Shown here piece after piece: positions 29,263-38,304 of a stretch of DNA of 64,000 bases. Each line of letters begins with the position of its first letter. Position 1 is the first letter of the stretch. The notes beneath the pieces were generated by a model, which was given only the letters and a program-made list of their open reading frames with translations, had not been told where the DNA came from and searched no databases. Origin of the DNA: Acinetobacter sp. TR3 (lineage in GTDB: Bacteria; Pseudomonadota; Gammaproteobacteria; Pseudomonadales; Moraxellaceae); the NCBI RefSeq assembly GCF_027105055.1, contig NZ_CP114264.1, positions 2,046,001-2,110,000 of the forward strand. Reading direction: 5' to 3'. A program made the position numbers and the translations under genes.

Positions 29263-29301
29263 ATGATAAAAGAATGTGACCTAAGCGCATTCTTTTATCA
29301 T
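29263..29301 (+). terminator. terminator before prmA
   Basis: ATGATAAAAGAATG and CATTCTTTTATCAT form a 14-bp stem around an 11-base loop. Confidence 0.8.
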
Positions 29302-29428
29302 ATTTGATGTGATCAACACACTAAATTCAAAAAAAAGATCTTAAAATTGTAATCTGCCTATTTTATAATCCCTTTAGGCAAGCTGAATCTATTACAATAC
29401 CCCCAAATACATTTACTTAGGTTTTCCT

Positions 29429-30334
29429 GTGAACTGGCTACAAATTCATATTACCGTTGATCAAGATCAAGTTGAGCTTACTGAAACACTGCTTCTCTCT
29501 CTAGGTGCTGTGAGTGTGACTTTGGATGATGCTGAAGATCAGGCACTTCTTGAACCATTACCGGGTGAAACGCCACTATGGAATAAAGTTATTGTTACTG
29601 GAATTTATCAACAAGAAGAAGATGATCCTATTGATGTTGATACCTTAGAGGCTTTCCTCAAAGTGCAACTCCCTAACGTTCCGATGCGTCATGAATATTT
29701 AGAAAATCAAGTATGGGAACGCGCATGGATGGACTATTACGAGCCAATCCAAATTGGCGAGAAATACTGGATCGTACCAGAGTGGTTAGAGCCACCTGAA
29801 GCTGATGCAACAAATATTAAACTTGATCCAGGTCTTGCTTTTGGTACGGGAAATCACGCAAGTACGTTCCTATGCTTACAATGGTTAGGCAAAACCGATG
29901 TAAAAGATAAAATCGTCATTGACTACGGCTGTGGTTCAGGCATTTTAGGCGTTGCAGCTTTACTGCTTGGTGCTAAAAAAGTTTATGCCACTGATATCGA
30001 TCCTCAAGCAGTATTGGCTACAAAACAAAATGCAGAATTAAATGGTGTACTTGAGCGTCTTTATGTAGGATTACCTGAAGAGTTTGAGCAAGAATTCAAA
30101 CAACAACAAGCGGACATACTTGTCGCGAATATTTTAGCGGCACCGCTAATGGCACTTGCGCCTGAATTCTCAACTTTATTGAAAAATGAGGGTGAATTCG
30201 CACTTGCTGGTGTAATCGAAGAGCAAGTTGCTGATGTTTCTAGTGTTTACTCTGAATTTTTTGATGTATTACAGATCGAAAAACGTGAAGAGAACTGGTG
30301 TCGCATCTCAGGAAAACGTAAAACAACAATTTGA
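29429..30334 (+). CDS. prmA: ribosomal protein L11 methyltransferase
   Basis: Trimethylates amino groups of ribosomal protein L11 using S-adenosylmethionine. 301 residues starting at GTG 29429 ([13 protein letters not shown]). The small N-terminal substrate-binding domain is joined to a methyltransferase fold with [33 protein letters not shown] and ATDIDPQAV. The catalytic-region motif is NILAAPL. The next gene starts 14 bp after its stop, so the two form one unit. Confidence 0.96.
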   Translation: MNWLQIHITVDQDQVELTETLLLSLGAVSVTLDDAEDQALLEPLPGETPLWNKVIVTGIYQQEEDDPIDVDTLEAFLKVQLPNVPMRHEYLENQVWERAWMDYYEPIQIGEKYWIVPEWLEPPEADATNIKLDPGLAFGTGNHASTFLCLQWLGKTDVKDKIVIDYGCGSGILGVAALLLGAKKVYATDIDPQAVLATKQNAELNGVLERLYVGLPEEFEQEFKQQQADILVANILAAPLMALAPEFSTLLKNEGEFALAGVIEEQVADVSSVYSEFFDVLQIEKREENWCRISGKRKTTI

Positions 30335-30348
30335 GAAATTTGTTCCTT

Positions 30349-31212
30349 ATGAGTGAAAAACAAACCCGCTGCCCTAAATGCTCAACCGTGTATAAAGTAA
30401 CCCTTTCACAACTTAGCGTTGCACAGGGCATGGTTTGTTGCCCAAAATGTATCATTAATTTTAATGCATTAACGAATCTAATCGATTCTGAAACGGCTGA
30501 TACAACCCCAACACCACCAAATCGTTCATTATTTTCTTCGATTCAACCCGATAGTTCTTTTGCTGAGAAGCAAATGCAAATTTTGAGTATTTTTGATCAG
30601 AAAATTGAGAACTCAAATATTGATTTATTGACTTATTTAAATAATTTAAATTACTTTAATACTGAACCCGTTACAGCATTGCCTAATTTGAACTTATCAG
30701 AAGATAACTTATTAATTGACCATGAACAAAATCATAAACAACATGGCTGGCTTTATTACACATTGTGGGGATTAGGCAATATTGCATTAATTCTAGTTTT
30801 TGCTTTTCAGATTTTATGGTTCAATCCAAAACTCATGCATGATAGTCCAGCATTGAATCGCATCTTTAACTATGCCTGCAATGTAGTAACGTGCAAAATA
30901 AAAAATGAACAATATAAATTTCTTAGTTTTGAAAAAGTAAAAATTAAACGTGTAGGCAAAGATGAAACAAGCTTCACGGGTGTATTAGTAAACCGTCACA
31001 AAGATAGTCTTGTGATCCCCTCTATTAAAGTGATTCTAAAAGAAAATGGAGAAGTCATCACCGATATCACGCTAAAGCCACAAGATTATTTAGTGGATAG
31101 TTTAAAAAGCATCCAAAGAATCCCAACGAATAGCCCTTTTCGATTCGAATTTACAGTACCAAAGAGTAAAAAAAGCTTCGATGATTATAGTTTAGAAATT
31201 GTACAACCTTAA
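30349..31212 (+). CDS. zinc-ribbon / DUF3426 membrane protein
   Basis: 287 residues from the ATG at 30349. An N-terminal MJ0042-type zinc ribbon (RCPKCSTVYKV...VCCPKC) is followed by a low-complexity linker, one transmembrane helix (LWGLGNIALILVFAFQILWF, about residues 143-162) and a C-terminal beta-rich DUF3426 domain. The orientation would put the ribbon in the cytoplasm and DUF3426 in the periplasm. The role is unknown. It sits between prmA and fis, where many gammaproteobacteria have dusB instead. Confidence 0.87.
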   Translation: MSEKQTRCPKCSTVYKVTLSQLSVAQGMVCCPKCIINFNALTNLIDSETADTTPTPPNRSLFSSIQPDSSFAEKQMQILSIFDQKIENSNIDLLTYLNNLNYFNTEPVTALPNLNLSEDNLLIDHEQNHKQHGWLYYTLWGLGNIALILVFAFQILWFNPKLMHDSPALNRIFNYACNVVTCKIKNEQYKFLSFEKVKIKRVGKDETSFTGVLVNRHKDSLVIPSIKVILKENGEVITDITLKPQDYLVDSLKSIQRIPTNSPFRFEFTVPKSKKSFDDYSLEIVQP

Positions 31213-31278
31213 AAGCGTAAAAAAATGACAAAAAAATAAAAAAAAGTGCAGTTAATTTGCTCACTTTTTCGCAGACAG

Positions 31279-31294
31279 TGGTATGATACGCGCC
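31279..31294 (+). promoter_or_regulatory. extended -10 promoter upstream of fis
   Basis: TGGTATGAT (TG at 31279-31280, TATGAT at 31282-31287) is followed by the GC-rich discriminator ACGCGCC, a pattern typical of stringently controlled promoters. The -35 region is weak (around TTTGCTCAC). Confidence 0.6.
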
Positions 31295-31390
31295 ACGAAT
31301 GCTTAACCCACTTACTCCTCGTTATTTATAGACAATAAAATCGTTAAACGAACTGTGCTTCTAACACATAAGCGCATTGTTGGTTTTTTT
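31294..31390 (+). ncRNA. candidate short terminated transcript or attenuated leader upstream of fis
   Basis: From the promoter above, transcription would run about 97 nt to an intrinsic terminator: CTAACA, an 11-base loop, TGTTGG (31378-31383) and seven T. No reading frame of note lies inside. It is either a small RNA or the prematurely terminated leader of fis. No known RNA family recognised. Confidence 0.35.
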
Positions 31391-31488
31391 GTTTTTGAAA
31401 GTAGGCTGTAACAAATATTTAACTATTGTTACGCTTATTTTTTACACAAATCGAGGATTTGTGGCAAGCTAATAGTCCCTTTGTTTTA

Positions 31489-31520
31489 GAGTCACTGTTT
31501 TAGGATCTAAAACAGGACTC
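31489..31520 (+). promoter_or_regulatory. strong bulged hairpin in the fis leader
   Basis: GAGTC, a bulged A, CTGTTTTAG, the loop GAT, CTAAAACAG and GACTC form a 14-bp stem 68 bp before fis. There is no T-run. The 375-bp gap 31213-31587 holds this, the promoter/terminator unit above and a weaker hairpin at 31408-31432. Confidence 0.5.
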
Positions 31521-31587
31521 AGTAATTTAGACCACATTTACATATCACTTTATCCAAGTGATATTTTGATTTTTCGGATTAACACGC

Positions 31588-31857
31588 ATGAATAGCAAAT
31601 CTCCTATTTTTACGGCTCAATCTGATGTCGCTCTTCGCATCCATGTAGATCGCGCAGTTCGTCATTATTTTGCACAATTGCAAGGTGAGCAACCATCTCA
31701 AGTTTATGACATGGTTTTAGCAGAAATGGAGAAACCTCTTTTATCTGTGGTCTTAGAATACACTCGTGGCAATCAAACGCGCGCTGCTGAGATTTTAGGC
31801 CTTAACCGCGGAACTTTACGTAAAAAGTTAAAAGCTCACGGTTTAATGAGTGAATAA
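31588..31857 (+). CDS. fis: DNA-binding protein Fis
   Basis: A nucleoid-associated, DNA-bending dimer that peaks in early growth and influences rRNA promoters and supercoiling. 89 residues, close to the enteric 98. The C-terminal helix-turn-helix reads [28 protein letters not shown], which is highly conserved; the N-terminal arm ([20 protein letters not shown]) matches the family. The long structured leader and GC-rich discriminator upstream suggest growth-rate control. A terminator separates it from purH. Confidence 0.95.
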   Translation: MNSKSPIFTAQSDVALRIHVDRAVRHYFAQLQGEQPSQVYDMVLAEMEKPLLSVVLEYTRGNQTRAAEILGLNRGTLRKKLKAHGLMSE

Positions 31858-31867
31858 TTGATAAAGT

Positions 31868-31893
31868 GCTCACGTTCTCGTGGGCATTTTTTT
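31868..31893 (+). terminator. terminator after fis
   Basis: GCTCACG, TTCT and CGTGGGC (one G-U pair) are followed by ATTTTTTTT. Confidence 0.85.
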
Positions 31894-31938
31894 TGCCTTT
31901 GTTTTTAATCTGTAGACTTCAAACTGTTGACTAGAATC

Positions 31939-33513
31939 ATGACTATCAAACGTGCTTTAATCTCTGTTTCCGACAAAACTGGAATCGTTGAATTTGCTCA
32001 AAACCTTGCTGGATTAGGGGTAGAAATCTTATCTACGGGCGGTACATACAAGTTGCTTAAAGACAACAATATCGCTGTAGTAGAAGTTTCTGAACATACA
32101 GGTTTTCCAGAAATGATGGATGGTCGTGTTAAGACACTACATCCAAAAATTCATGGTGGTATCTTGGCGCGTCGCGGTCTAGACGAAGCTGTGATGCAAG
32201 AACACAATATCGATGCAATTGATCTTGTCGTAGTAAACCTTTATCCATTTGCTGCAACAGTTGCTAAACCAAACTGCTCACTCGCTGATGCGATTGAAAA
32301 CATCGACATTGGTGGTCCAACAATGGTGCGTGCAGCAGCGAAGAACCATGCTTCTGTGGGTATCATTGTAAATGCTTCTGACTATGATTTAGTCGTTGCT
32401 GAATTAAAAGATAATGGTGCACTTTCTTACGAGACTCGTTTCGACTTAGCGGTAAAAGCGTTTGAGCACACAGCACAATATGATGGCATGATTGCATCTT
32501 ATCTTGGTGCTCGTGTTGGCAAAGCTGAGGGTGAAGCAGATTTATTCCCTCGTACGTTCAATACCCAACTGAATAAAGCTCAAGATTTGCGTTATGGTGA
32601 GAACCCTCATCAAAATGCAGCATTCTATGTTGAAGCAAATGCTAAAGAAGCATCAGTTTCAACTGCGAAACAATTACAAGGCAAAGAATTGTCTTATAAC
32701 AATATTGCAGATACAGATGCGGCACTTGAGTGTGTTAAATCATTTGCAAAACCTGCTTGTGTCATCGTTAAACATGCAAACCCATGTGGTGTTGCAGTTT
32801 CATTAGATGGTATCCAAGCGGCTTATGATCTTGCTTATGCAACTGATCCTGAATCTGCGTTTGGTGGCATCATTGCATTCAACCGTGAATTAGACGTTGC
32901 AACTGCACAGGCCATTGTGGATCGACAATTTGTTGAAGTGATTATTGCACCAAGTATTGCTGAAGGCGTACTTGAAGTTACTGCCGCGAAAAAGAATGTA
33001 CGCGTGTTAGTGTGTGGTGAACTTCCTGCGATTGATGCTCGTGCTGCGCAACTTGACTATAAACGCGTGAATGGTGGTTTGTTAGTTCAAGATCAAGACT
33101 TAGGTATGATCACCAAAGATGATCTTAAAGTAGTAACTAAACGCGCACCAACTGAACAAGAAATTGATGATCTTATCTTTGCTTGGAAAGTAGCAAAATA
33201 TGTGAAATCAAATGCGATTGTTTATGCTAAAAATCGTCAAACGATTGGTGTAGGCGCAGGTCAAATGAGCCGCGTAAATTCTGCTCGTATTGCTGCAATC
33301 AAAGCTGAACATGCTGGCTTAGTGGTTGAAGGTGCGGTCATGGCATCTGATGCATTCTTCCCATTCCGTGATGGTATTGATAATGCGGCTAAAGCTGGCA
33401 TTAAATGTATTATCCAACCGGGTGGTTCTATGCGCGATGAAGAAACAATTGCAGCCGCTGATGAAGCTGGTATTGCAATGGTGTTCACGGGTATGCGTCA
33501 CTTCCGTCACTAA
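31939..33513 (+). CDS. purH: bifunctional AICAR transformylase / IMP cyclohydrolase
   Basis: Catalyses the last two steps of IMP synthesis. 524 residues from the ATG at 31939; the frame opens at TTG 31927 but the ATG fits the family N-terminus ([15 protein letters not shown]). The N-terminal MGS-like cyclohydrolase domain (about 1-195) has [22 protein letters not shown] and [16 protein letters not shown]. The C-terminal transformylase has [25 protein letters not shown] and AFGGIIAFN. purD follows after 184 bp containing a REP-like pair. Confidence 0.97.
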   Translation: MTIKRALISVSDKTGIVEFAQNLAGLGVEILSTGGTYKLLKDNNIAVVEVSEHTGFPEMMDGRVKTLHPKIHGGILARRGLDEAVMQEHNIDAIDLVVVNLYPFAATVAKPNCSLADAIENIDIGGPTMVRAAAKNHASVGIIVNASDYDLVVAELKDNGALSYETRFDLAVKAFEHTAQYDGMIASYLGARVGKAEGEADLFPRTFNTQLNKAQDLRYGENPHQNAAFYVEANAKEASVSTAKQLQGKELSYNNIADTDAALECVKSFAKPACVIVKHANPCGVAVSLDGIQAAYDLAYATDPESAFGGIIAFNRELDVATAQAIVDRQFVEVIIAPSIAEGVLEVTAAKKNVRVLVCGELPAIDARAAQLDYKRVNGGLLVQDQDLGMITKDDLKVVTKRAPTEQEIDDLIFAWKVAKYVKSNAIVYAKNRQTIGVGAGQMSRVNSARIAAIKAEHAGLVVEGAVMASDAFFPFRDGIDNAAKAGIKCIIQPGGSMRDEETIAAADEAGIAMVFTGMRHFRH

Positions 33514-33533
33514 ATAATTTGAGTCTCTAGCAC

Positions 33534-33648
33534 AAATCCCCCTAAATCCCCCTTTATAAAAGGGGGACTTACTTTTTATCTAAACTAAAAAGCATGTTCC
33601 CCTCCTTCTCAAAGAGGGGTTTGAGGGAGATTCAAAGGGGACTTTTTT
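33534..33648. repeat. REP-like inverted doublet between purH and purD
   Basis: Unit 1 (33534-33570) carries CCCCCT...CCCCCTTTATAAAAGGGGG and unit 2 (33596-33632) carries CCCCTCC...AAAGAGGGGTTTGAGGG. Read in reverse complement, unit 2 lines up with unit 1, both built on AATCYCCCT...CCC...GGGG. Two units in opposite orientation resemble a REPIN or REP doublet. The GC-rich pattern contrasts with the AT-rich surroundings. It may also act as a transcription brake between the two genes. Confidence 0.75.
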
Positions 33649-33697
33649 ATTCTGAACAGGTATATTCTTAAATACGGAAAAAGGAAATAACTTAATA

Positions 33698-34984
33698 ATG
33701 AATATTTTAGTTTTGGGTAGCGGTGGCCGTGAACATGCACTTGCATGGAAAATCGCACAAGATTCAAAGGTAACACAAGTTTTTGTTGCGCCAGGTAATG
33801 CAGGCACAGCAACCGAAGATAAGTGTCAAAACATTGACATCGATATTTTAAATAATCCTGCCATTATCGAATTTGCAAAAGCAAATGATGTGGCATTGGT
33901 GATTGTTGGTCCTGAAGCTCCTTTAGTGAATGGCGTAGTTGATGCAGCACGTGAAGCAGGTTTAAAAATCTGGGGACCGACTCAGTACGCTGCACAGCTT
34001 GAAGGTTCTAAAGCATTTGCTAAACATTTCTTAAAACGTCATAACATCCCAACAGCATTTTATGATGTATTTACTGAAGTTGATGCTGCAAAAGCTTATA
34101 TCGAACAGCATGGCGCACCAATCGTGATCAAAGCGGATGGCTTAGCGGCAGGTAAAGGTGTCATCGTAGCAATGACCAACGAAGAAGCTTTTGCTGCGAT
34201 TGACGATATGCTTGCAGGTAACAAGTTCGGTGATGCAGGTTCACGTGTTGTGATTGAACAGTTCCTTGCAGGTGAAGAAGCAAGTTTCATTTGTATGATC
34301 GATGGCAACAACATCTTACCTATGGCAACTTCACAAGACCATAAACGTATTTTTGAAGGTGACCAAGGCCCAAATACTGGTGGTATGGGTGCTTACTCTC
34401 CTGCTCCAGTTGTTACACCAGAAGTATTTGAACGTGTAATGAATGAAGTCATGCGCCCTACAGTTGATGGTATGGCAGCTGATGGTCATGTTTACACAGG
34501 TTTCTTATATGCTGGTTTAATGATTGATGAACAAGGTCAACCACGCGTTATTGAATTTAACTGTCGTTTCGGTGATCCAGAAACACAACCGATTATGATG
34601 CGCTTAAAATCATCTTTGGTTGATTTGGTTGAAGCGGGTATTGCGGGCAATCTTCCAAAAGAAGCTGAGTGGGATGAACGTAAATCAATCGGTATTGTAC
34701 TTGCAGCTGGAGGATACCCTGACACTGTACGTAAAGGTGATGTGATTTCTGGTATTGGACAATCTCCTGAAGATACTAAGATCTTCCATGCAGGTACGGC
34801 AACGACAGAAGATGGCCATATCATCACAGCTGGTGGTCGCGTTCTTTGTGTAACAGCATTAGGTGATACTGTACTTGAAGCACAGATCAATGCTTTAGAA
34901 GTATGTGGTCAAGTAACATTTACAGGTATGCAATATCGTAGTGATATTGGTTACCGTGCGATTGCACGTGAACAAGCTGAATAA
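33698..34984 (+). CDS. purD: phosphoribosylamine-glycine ligase
   Basis: Makes glycinamide ribonucleotide from phosphoribosylamine, glycine and ATP, step two of purine synthesis. 428 residues in the ATP-grasp layout: N-terminal LGSGGREHALAWKIA, VIVGPEAPLVNGVVDAAR, the ATP-binding KADGLAAGKGVIVA, then EGDQGPNTGGMGAYSPAP and the metal-binding EFNCRFGDPETQ. Start chosen at the ATG at 33698; no clear ribosome-binding site is closer. Confidence 0.97.
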   Translation: MNILVLGSGGREHALAWKIAQDSKVTQVFVAPGNAGTATEDKCQNIDIDILNNPAIIEFAKANDVALVIVGPEAPLVNGVVDAAREAGLKIWGPTQYAAQLEGSKAFAKHFLKRHNIPTAFYDVFTEVDAAKAYIEQHGAPIVIKADGLAAGKGVIVAMTNEEAFAAIDDMLAGNKFGDAGSRVVIEQFLAGEEASFICMIDGNNILPMATSQDHKRIFEGDQGPNTGGMGAYSPAPVVTPEVFERVMNEVMRPTVDGMAADGHVYTGFLYAGLMIDEQGQPRVIEFNCRFGDPETQPIMMRLKSSLVDLVEAGIAGNLPKEAEWDERKSIGIVLAAGGYPDTVRKGDVISGIGQSPEDTKIFHAGTATTEDGHIITAGGRVLCVTALGDTVLEAQINALEVCGQVTFTGMQYRSDIGYRAIAREQAE

Positions 34985-35003
34985 GCCTTATCACGATGAA
35001 AGA

Positions 35004-35027
35004 AAGCCTTCTCTGGAAGGCTTTTTT
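35004..35027 (+). terminator. terminator of purD
   Basis: AAGCCTTC, TCTG and GAAGGCTT continue into a T-run. Confidence 0.9.
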
Positions 35028-35403
35028 ATTCACAAATAGTGCATAAATCAAGCATCTATATTCATTATATAAATAACAAATTCAGAAAAATATATATCCA
35101 ATTTAAAGTAAACCATTTGCTATCTGTATTCAGAAAAATTTATAAAACTATCATTCATTTATATTTACTTAGAACATAATTTTCCTTAAATAATCATACC
35201 GTTAGATTGTGAAGTATCTAGCACAACTACTATAACAAGATCTAAATTATTGGTATGATTGGTAAATTAATAGATGAATTGTTAACTATAGTTAAGATTC
35301 TTTTTAATCACTATCATATATTTAGAATATTAATTTTAAATTGTGACATTTCATCTACTTCAAGATTTAGCGTAAGAATAATTTGGTTGGCTCTTCTTCT
35401 TAA

Positions 35404-35513
35404 TCTAGTAGCACTAGAGTAGGACAAGAACAATCATCTATTTTTCAATGTTGTAAAACGTCTTAGATTCAAAATCTAAAATAATTTTGGATGATGATGC
35501 CAATTTACAACAT
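35404..35513 (+). other. structured AT-rich region upstream of metQ
   Basis: Part of the 601-bp gene-free stretch 34985-35585. It holds a hairpin TCTAGT, AGC, ACTAGA (35404-35418) and a nested structure in which ATGTTGTAAA (35448-35457) pairs with TTTACAACAT (35504-35513) around an inner hairpin TTAGATT, CAA, AATCTAA (35463-35479). It does not match the SAM riboswitch cores I know. It may be an mRNA leader of metQ. The rest of the gap is AT-rich and shows nothing I can support. Confidence 0.35.
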
Positions 35514-35585
35514 ACAAAACCATTGCGATTCCTGATGCTAGAGGAATGAAGATTTTCTCGGCATTGTTCCGACTAGGATTTATAC

Positions 35586-36461
35586 ATGAAAAAGCTGATT
35601 AGCCTTTTTTTAAGTGTATCAGTGTTATTACTTGCAGCATGCAGTAAACAGCCTGATACCGCATCTACTGAGCAGAAAGCAAATGCTGGTGGATTACAAA
35701 CTGTTGTTATGGCATCTACTGGCTCAGATGCTGATATTTGGCGTTATATTGCAACTTTACCTGAAACTAAAGCCGCAGGTATTAAACTTGAAGTCAAAAA
35801 CTTCACTGACTATGTTGCCATGAATACAGCTGTTGCTAATAAAGAAGTTGATATTAATGCCTTCCAATCTTACGCTTACCTTGTTGCTTTTAATGCGGCA
35901 AATAAAGATAAGATTGCACCTGTTTCTACGACTTATTTAGAACCGATGGGTATTTACTCAAGCAAAGTCAAAAAAGTTGAAGAATTTGCTCAAGGCGCAA
36001 CCATTGCAATCCCAAATGACGGCGCAAATGAATCACGTGCATTGTTACTTTTACAAAGCGCAGGTTTAATCAAATTAAAAGCTGATTTCGATCCTGTGAA
36101 AGGCACGCCTGCTGACATTATCGAAAATAGTAAAAAAATCGTAATCAAGCCAATTCAAATGGCGACAGCTGTACGTGTAAAAGACGAAGTTGATGCGATT
36201 TTATTAGGTAATACCTTGGCTTTAGAAGGTGGTTTGAACGTTCTTAAAGATGCAATCTATTACGAACCAATTGATCAAAGTACTAAATTGAATGTCAATG
36301 TTTTAGCAACTGCTGAATCTCGTAAAGACGATGCAGTACTACAAAAAGTTGGTGCACTTTATCATACAGAAGCTGTGAAAAAATATGTGCAAGAACATTT
36401 TGCAGGTACAAAAGTTGATGTAAACAAACCGACAAGCTATCTCAGTGAAGCAAAATCGTAA
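35586..36461 (+). CDS. metQ: methionine ABC transporter substrate-binding lipoprotein
   Basis: Binds D/L-methionine (or methionine peptides) in the periplasm and delivers it to MetNI. 291 residues with a lipoprotein signal and lipobox LAAC (Cys19). The NlpA/MetQ family pattern is clear: LEVKNFTDYVAMNTAVANKEVDINAFQ, IAIPNDGANESRALLLLQSAGLI and ILLGNTLALEGGL. It precedes metN and metI, unlike the enteric metNIQ order, and is separated from metN by a terminator hairpin that would leave the binding protein in excess. Confidence 0.94.
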   Translation: MKKLISLFLSVSVLLLAACSKQPDTASTEQKANAGGLQTVVMASTGSDADIWRYIATLPETKAAGIKLEVKNFTDYVAMNTAVANKEVDINAFQSYAYLVAFNAANKDKIAPVSTTYLEPMGIYSSKVKKVEEFAQGATIAIPNDGANESRALLLLQSAGLIKLKADFDPVKGTPADIIENSKKIVIKPIQMATAVRVKDEVDAILLGNTLALEGGLNVLKDAIYYEPIDQSTKLNVNVLATAESRKDDAVLQKVGALYHTEAVKKYVQEHFAGTKVDVNKPTSYLSEAKS

Positions 36462-36478
36462 TATAATATTTTCAATGA

Positions 36479-36506
36479 AACAGGCAAAGATATTTGCCTG
36501 TTTTTT
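36479..36506 (+). terminator. intercistronic terminator between metQ and metN
   Basis: AACAGGCAAA, GATA, TTTGCCTGTT form a 10-bp stem followed by TTTT. Confidence 0.85.
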
Positions 36507-36530
36507 CTTTTTTGCTTAGTACTGACGAAC

Positions 36531-37556
36531 ATGATCCAATTTAAAAACATTTCGAAACACTATCAATTGAAAGGTCAAACGATCAACGCACTGGATCAAA
36601 TTAATTTAGAGATCCCAGAAGGCAGCATCTTCGGCATTATTGGTTATAGTGGTGCAGGTAAAAGTACGTTGATTCGTTTGATTAATTTGCTTGAACGCCC
36701 AACGCAGGGACAGGTAATTATCAATCAGAAAGACTTTACTGCAATGGATGCGCGTACGCTTCGTCAAGAACGTGCAAATATCGGCATGATCTTTCAACAT
36801 TTCAATTTACTGCAAACTAAAACAGTATCTGAAAATATTGAAATGCCACTCAAATTATTGGGACATAGCAAAGCTGAGCGCGAAAAGCGTCTAGCGGAGC
36901 TATTAGAGTTCATCGATCTCAAACATAAAAAAGATGCCTATCCCGATGAACTTTCAGGCGGACAAAAGCAACGCGTGGGTATCGCACGTGCGCTTGCAAA
37001 CCATCCTAAAATTTTACTTTGTGATGAAGCGACCTCTGCACTTGACCCTCAGACCACACAATCCGTTTTAGCACTGTTAAAAAAGATTAATAAAGAACAA
37101 AATATCACCATTGTGATGGTCACGCATGAAATGGACGTAATTGAATCTGTTTGTGATTATGTTGCAGTGATGGAGGCAGGCCATGTGATTGAAACAGGCC
37201 CTACCCTCAATATTTTTAGTCAACCTCAGCATTCGACTACAAAGACTTTCATTCAAACTGTTTTACAACAACAGTTACCAATTAATATCCTCAATACCCT
37301 TGAACATAAGCATCACAATAGTATTTATAGTCTGCAATTCTTGGGGACGTCTGCTCAAGAAACAGTAATTCAAGCTGTGATTAAGCAATTTGATTTGAGC
37401 CTAAATATTCTTTTTGCCAACATGACTGAAATCAATGGTACGGTGATTGGACAGATGTTTATTCAACTCTTAGGTGATCCCCTCATTATCCAAGAAGCAA
37501 TCCAATTCTTAGAGTTTCAGGGCGTTAAAGTTGAACAGTCTGGAGTCAGCCAATGA
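36531..37556 (+). CDS. metN: methionine ABC transporter ATP-binding protein
   Basis: The ATPase of the MetNI importer. 341 residues: Walker A GYSGAGKST (about 38-46), Q-loop FQHFNLLQ, signature LSGGQKQRVGIARAL, Walker B ILLCDEATSALD and the H-loop VTHEMD. The C-terminal NIL/ACT-like domain (about 265-340) binds intracellular methionine and shuts transport down. The last four bases overlap the metI start (ATGA), so the two are translationally coupled. Confidence 0.96.
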   Translation: MIQFKNISKHYQLKGQTINALDQINLEIPEGSIFGIIGYSGAGKSTLIRLINLLERPTQGQVIINQKDFTAMDARTLRQERANIGMIFQHFNLLQTKTVSENIEMPLKLLGHSKAEREKRLAELLEFIDLKHKKDAYPDELSGGQKQRVGIARALANHPKILLCDEATSALDPQTTQSVLALLKKINKEQNITIVMVTHEMDVIESVCDYVAVMEAGHVIETGPTLNIFSQPQHSTTKTFIQTVLQQQLPINILNTLEHKHHNSIYSLQFLGTSAQETVIQAVIKQFDLSLNILFANMTEINGTVIGQMFIQLLGDPLIIQEAIQFLEFQGVKVEQSGVSQ

Positions 37557-38248
37557 GAGATTTAATTGTACAATGGTTGACGGAAGCTTCTGCACCATTC
37601 TGGCAAAGTTCCCTTTCAATTGATCAGTTCGTCACAGCCCTACAAGAAACCTTCCAAATGGTTTTTTTCTCATTGCTTTTTGGTTGTATTTGGGGATTGA
37701 TTCAAGGGGTAACTTTAGTTGTCACTCGTACAGGTGGTATTTTACAGAACAGAGTGATTTATTACTTCCTCAACCCGATTGTCAATGCCCTGCGCTCTTT
37801 ACCCTTTATCATTTTATTGATTGCCGTTATTCCCCTGACTAAAATGCTCGTTGGTACATCTATTGGGACGTGGGCTGCAATTGTCCCTCTCACAATTTAT
37901 GTAGGTCCATATCTAGGGCGTTTAATTGAAACCTCATTACTTGAAGTGAATGAAGGTATTATTGAATCCGCTCAAGCAATGGGAGCTTCACCTTGGCAGA
38001 TCATTTTTAAATTTATTATCCCCGAAGCACGTAGCTCATTAATTTTGAATCTGACCACAGGGACGATTTCCTTAATTGGTGCAACTGCAATGGCTGGCGC
38101 AGTTGGTGCAGGAGGTATCGGTGATTTAGCTATTTCCTATGGTTATCAACGTTTTGATACCAGTGTTGTTATTTTAACCGTGATTGTACTGCTAATTTTA
38201 GTTCAACTGGTTCAATCATTTGGTGATTGGTTAGCAAAATTACGCTAA
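37553..38248 (+). CDS. metI: methionine ABC transporter permease
   Basis: The inner-membrane channel of MetNI. 231 residues with about five helices and the ABC permease EAA motif near EGIIESAQAMGASPWQIIFKFIIPEA, which contacts MetN. GAVGAGGIGDLAISYGYQRF is typical of MetI. It starts inside the metN stop codon and is closed by a terminator. Confidence 0.95.
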   Translation: MRDLIVQWLTEASAPFWQSSLSIDQFVTALQETFQMVFFSLLFGCIWGLIQGVTLVVTRTGGILQNRVIYYFLNPIVNALRSLPFIILLIAVIPLTKMLVGTSIGTWAAIVPLTIYVGPYLGRLIETSLLEVNEGIIESAQAMGASPWQIIFKFIIPEARSSLILNLTTGTISLIGATAMAGAVGAGGIGDLAISYGYQRFDTSVVILTVIVLLILVQLVQSFGDWLAKLR

Positions 38249-38265
38249 TCACAGCATAAGACGAA

Positions 38266-38288
38266 GCTCTCATTTTGAGGGCTTTTTT
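38266..38288 (+). terminator. terminator of metQNI
   Basis: GCTCTCA, TTT and TGAGGGC (one G-U pair) are followed by six T. Confidence 0.82.
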
Positions 38289-38304
38289 GTATCTTTCTAC
38301 TATT

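Noticed and set aside
35350..35421. A Leu-rich stretch (WLALLLNLVALE) upstream of metQ that looks like an attenuation leader peptide
   Set aside because: There is no start codon with a ribosome-binding site in that frame, and the downstream gene is not a leucine-pathway gene.
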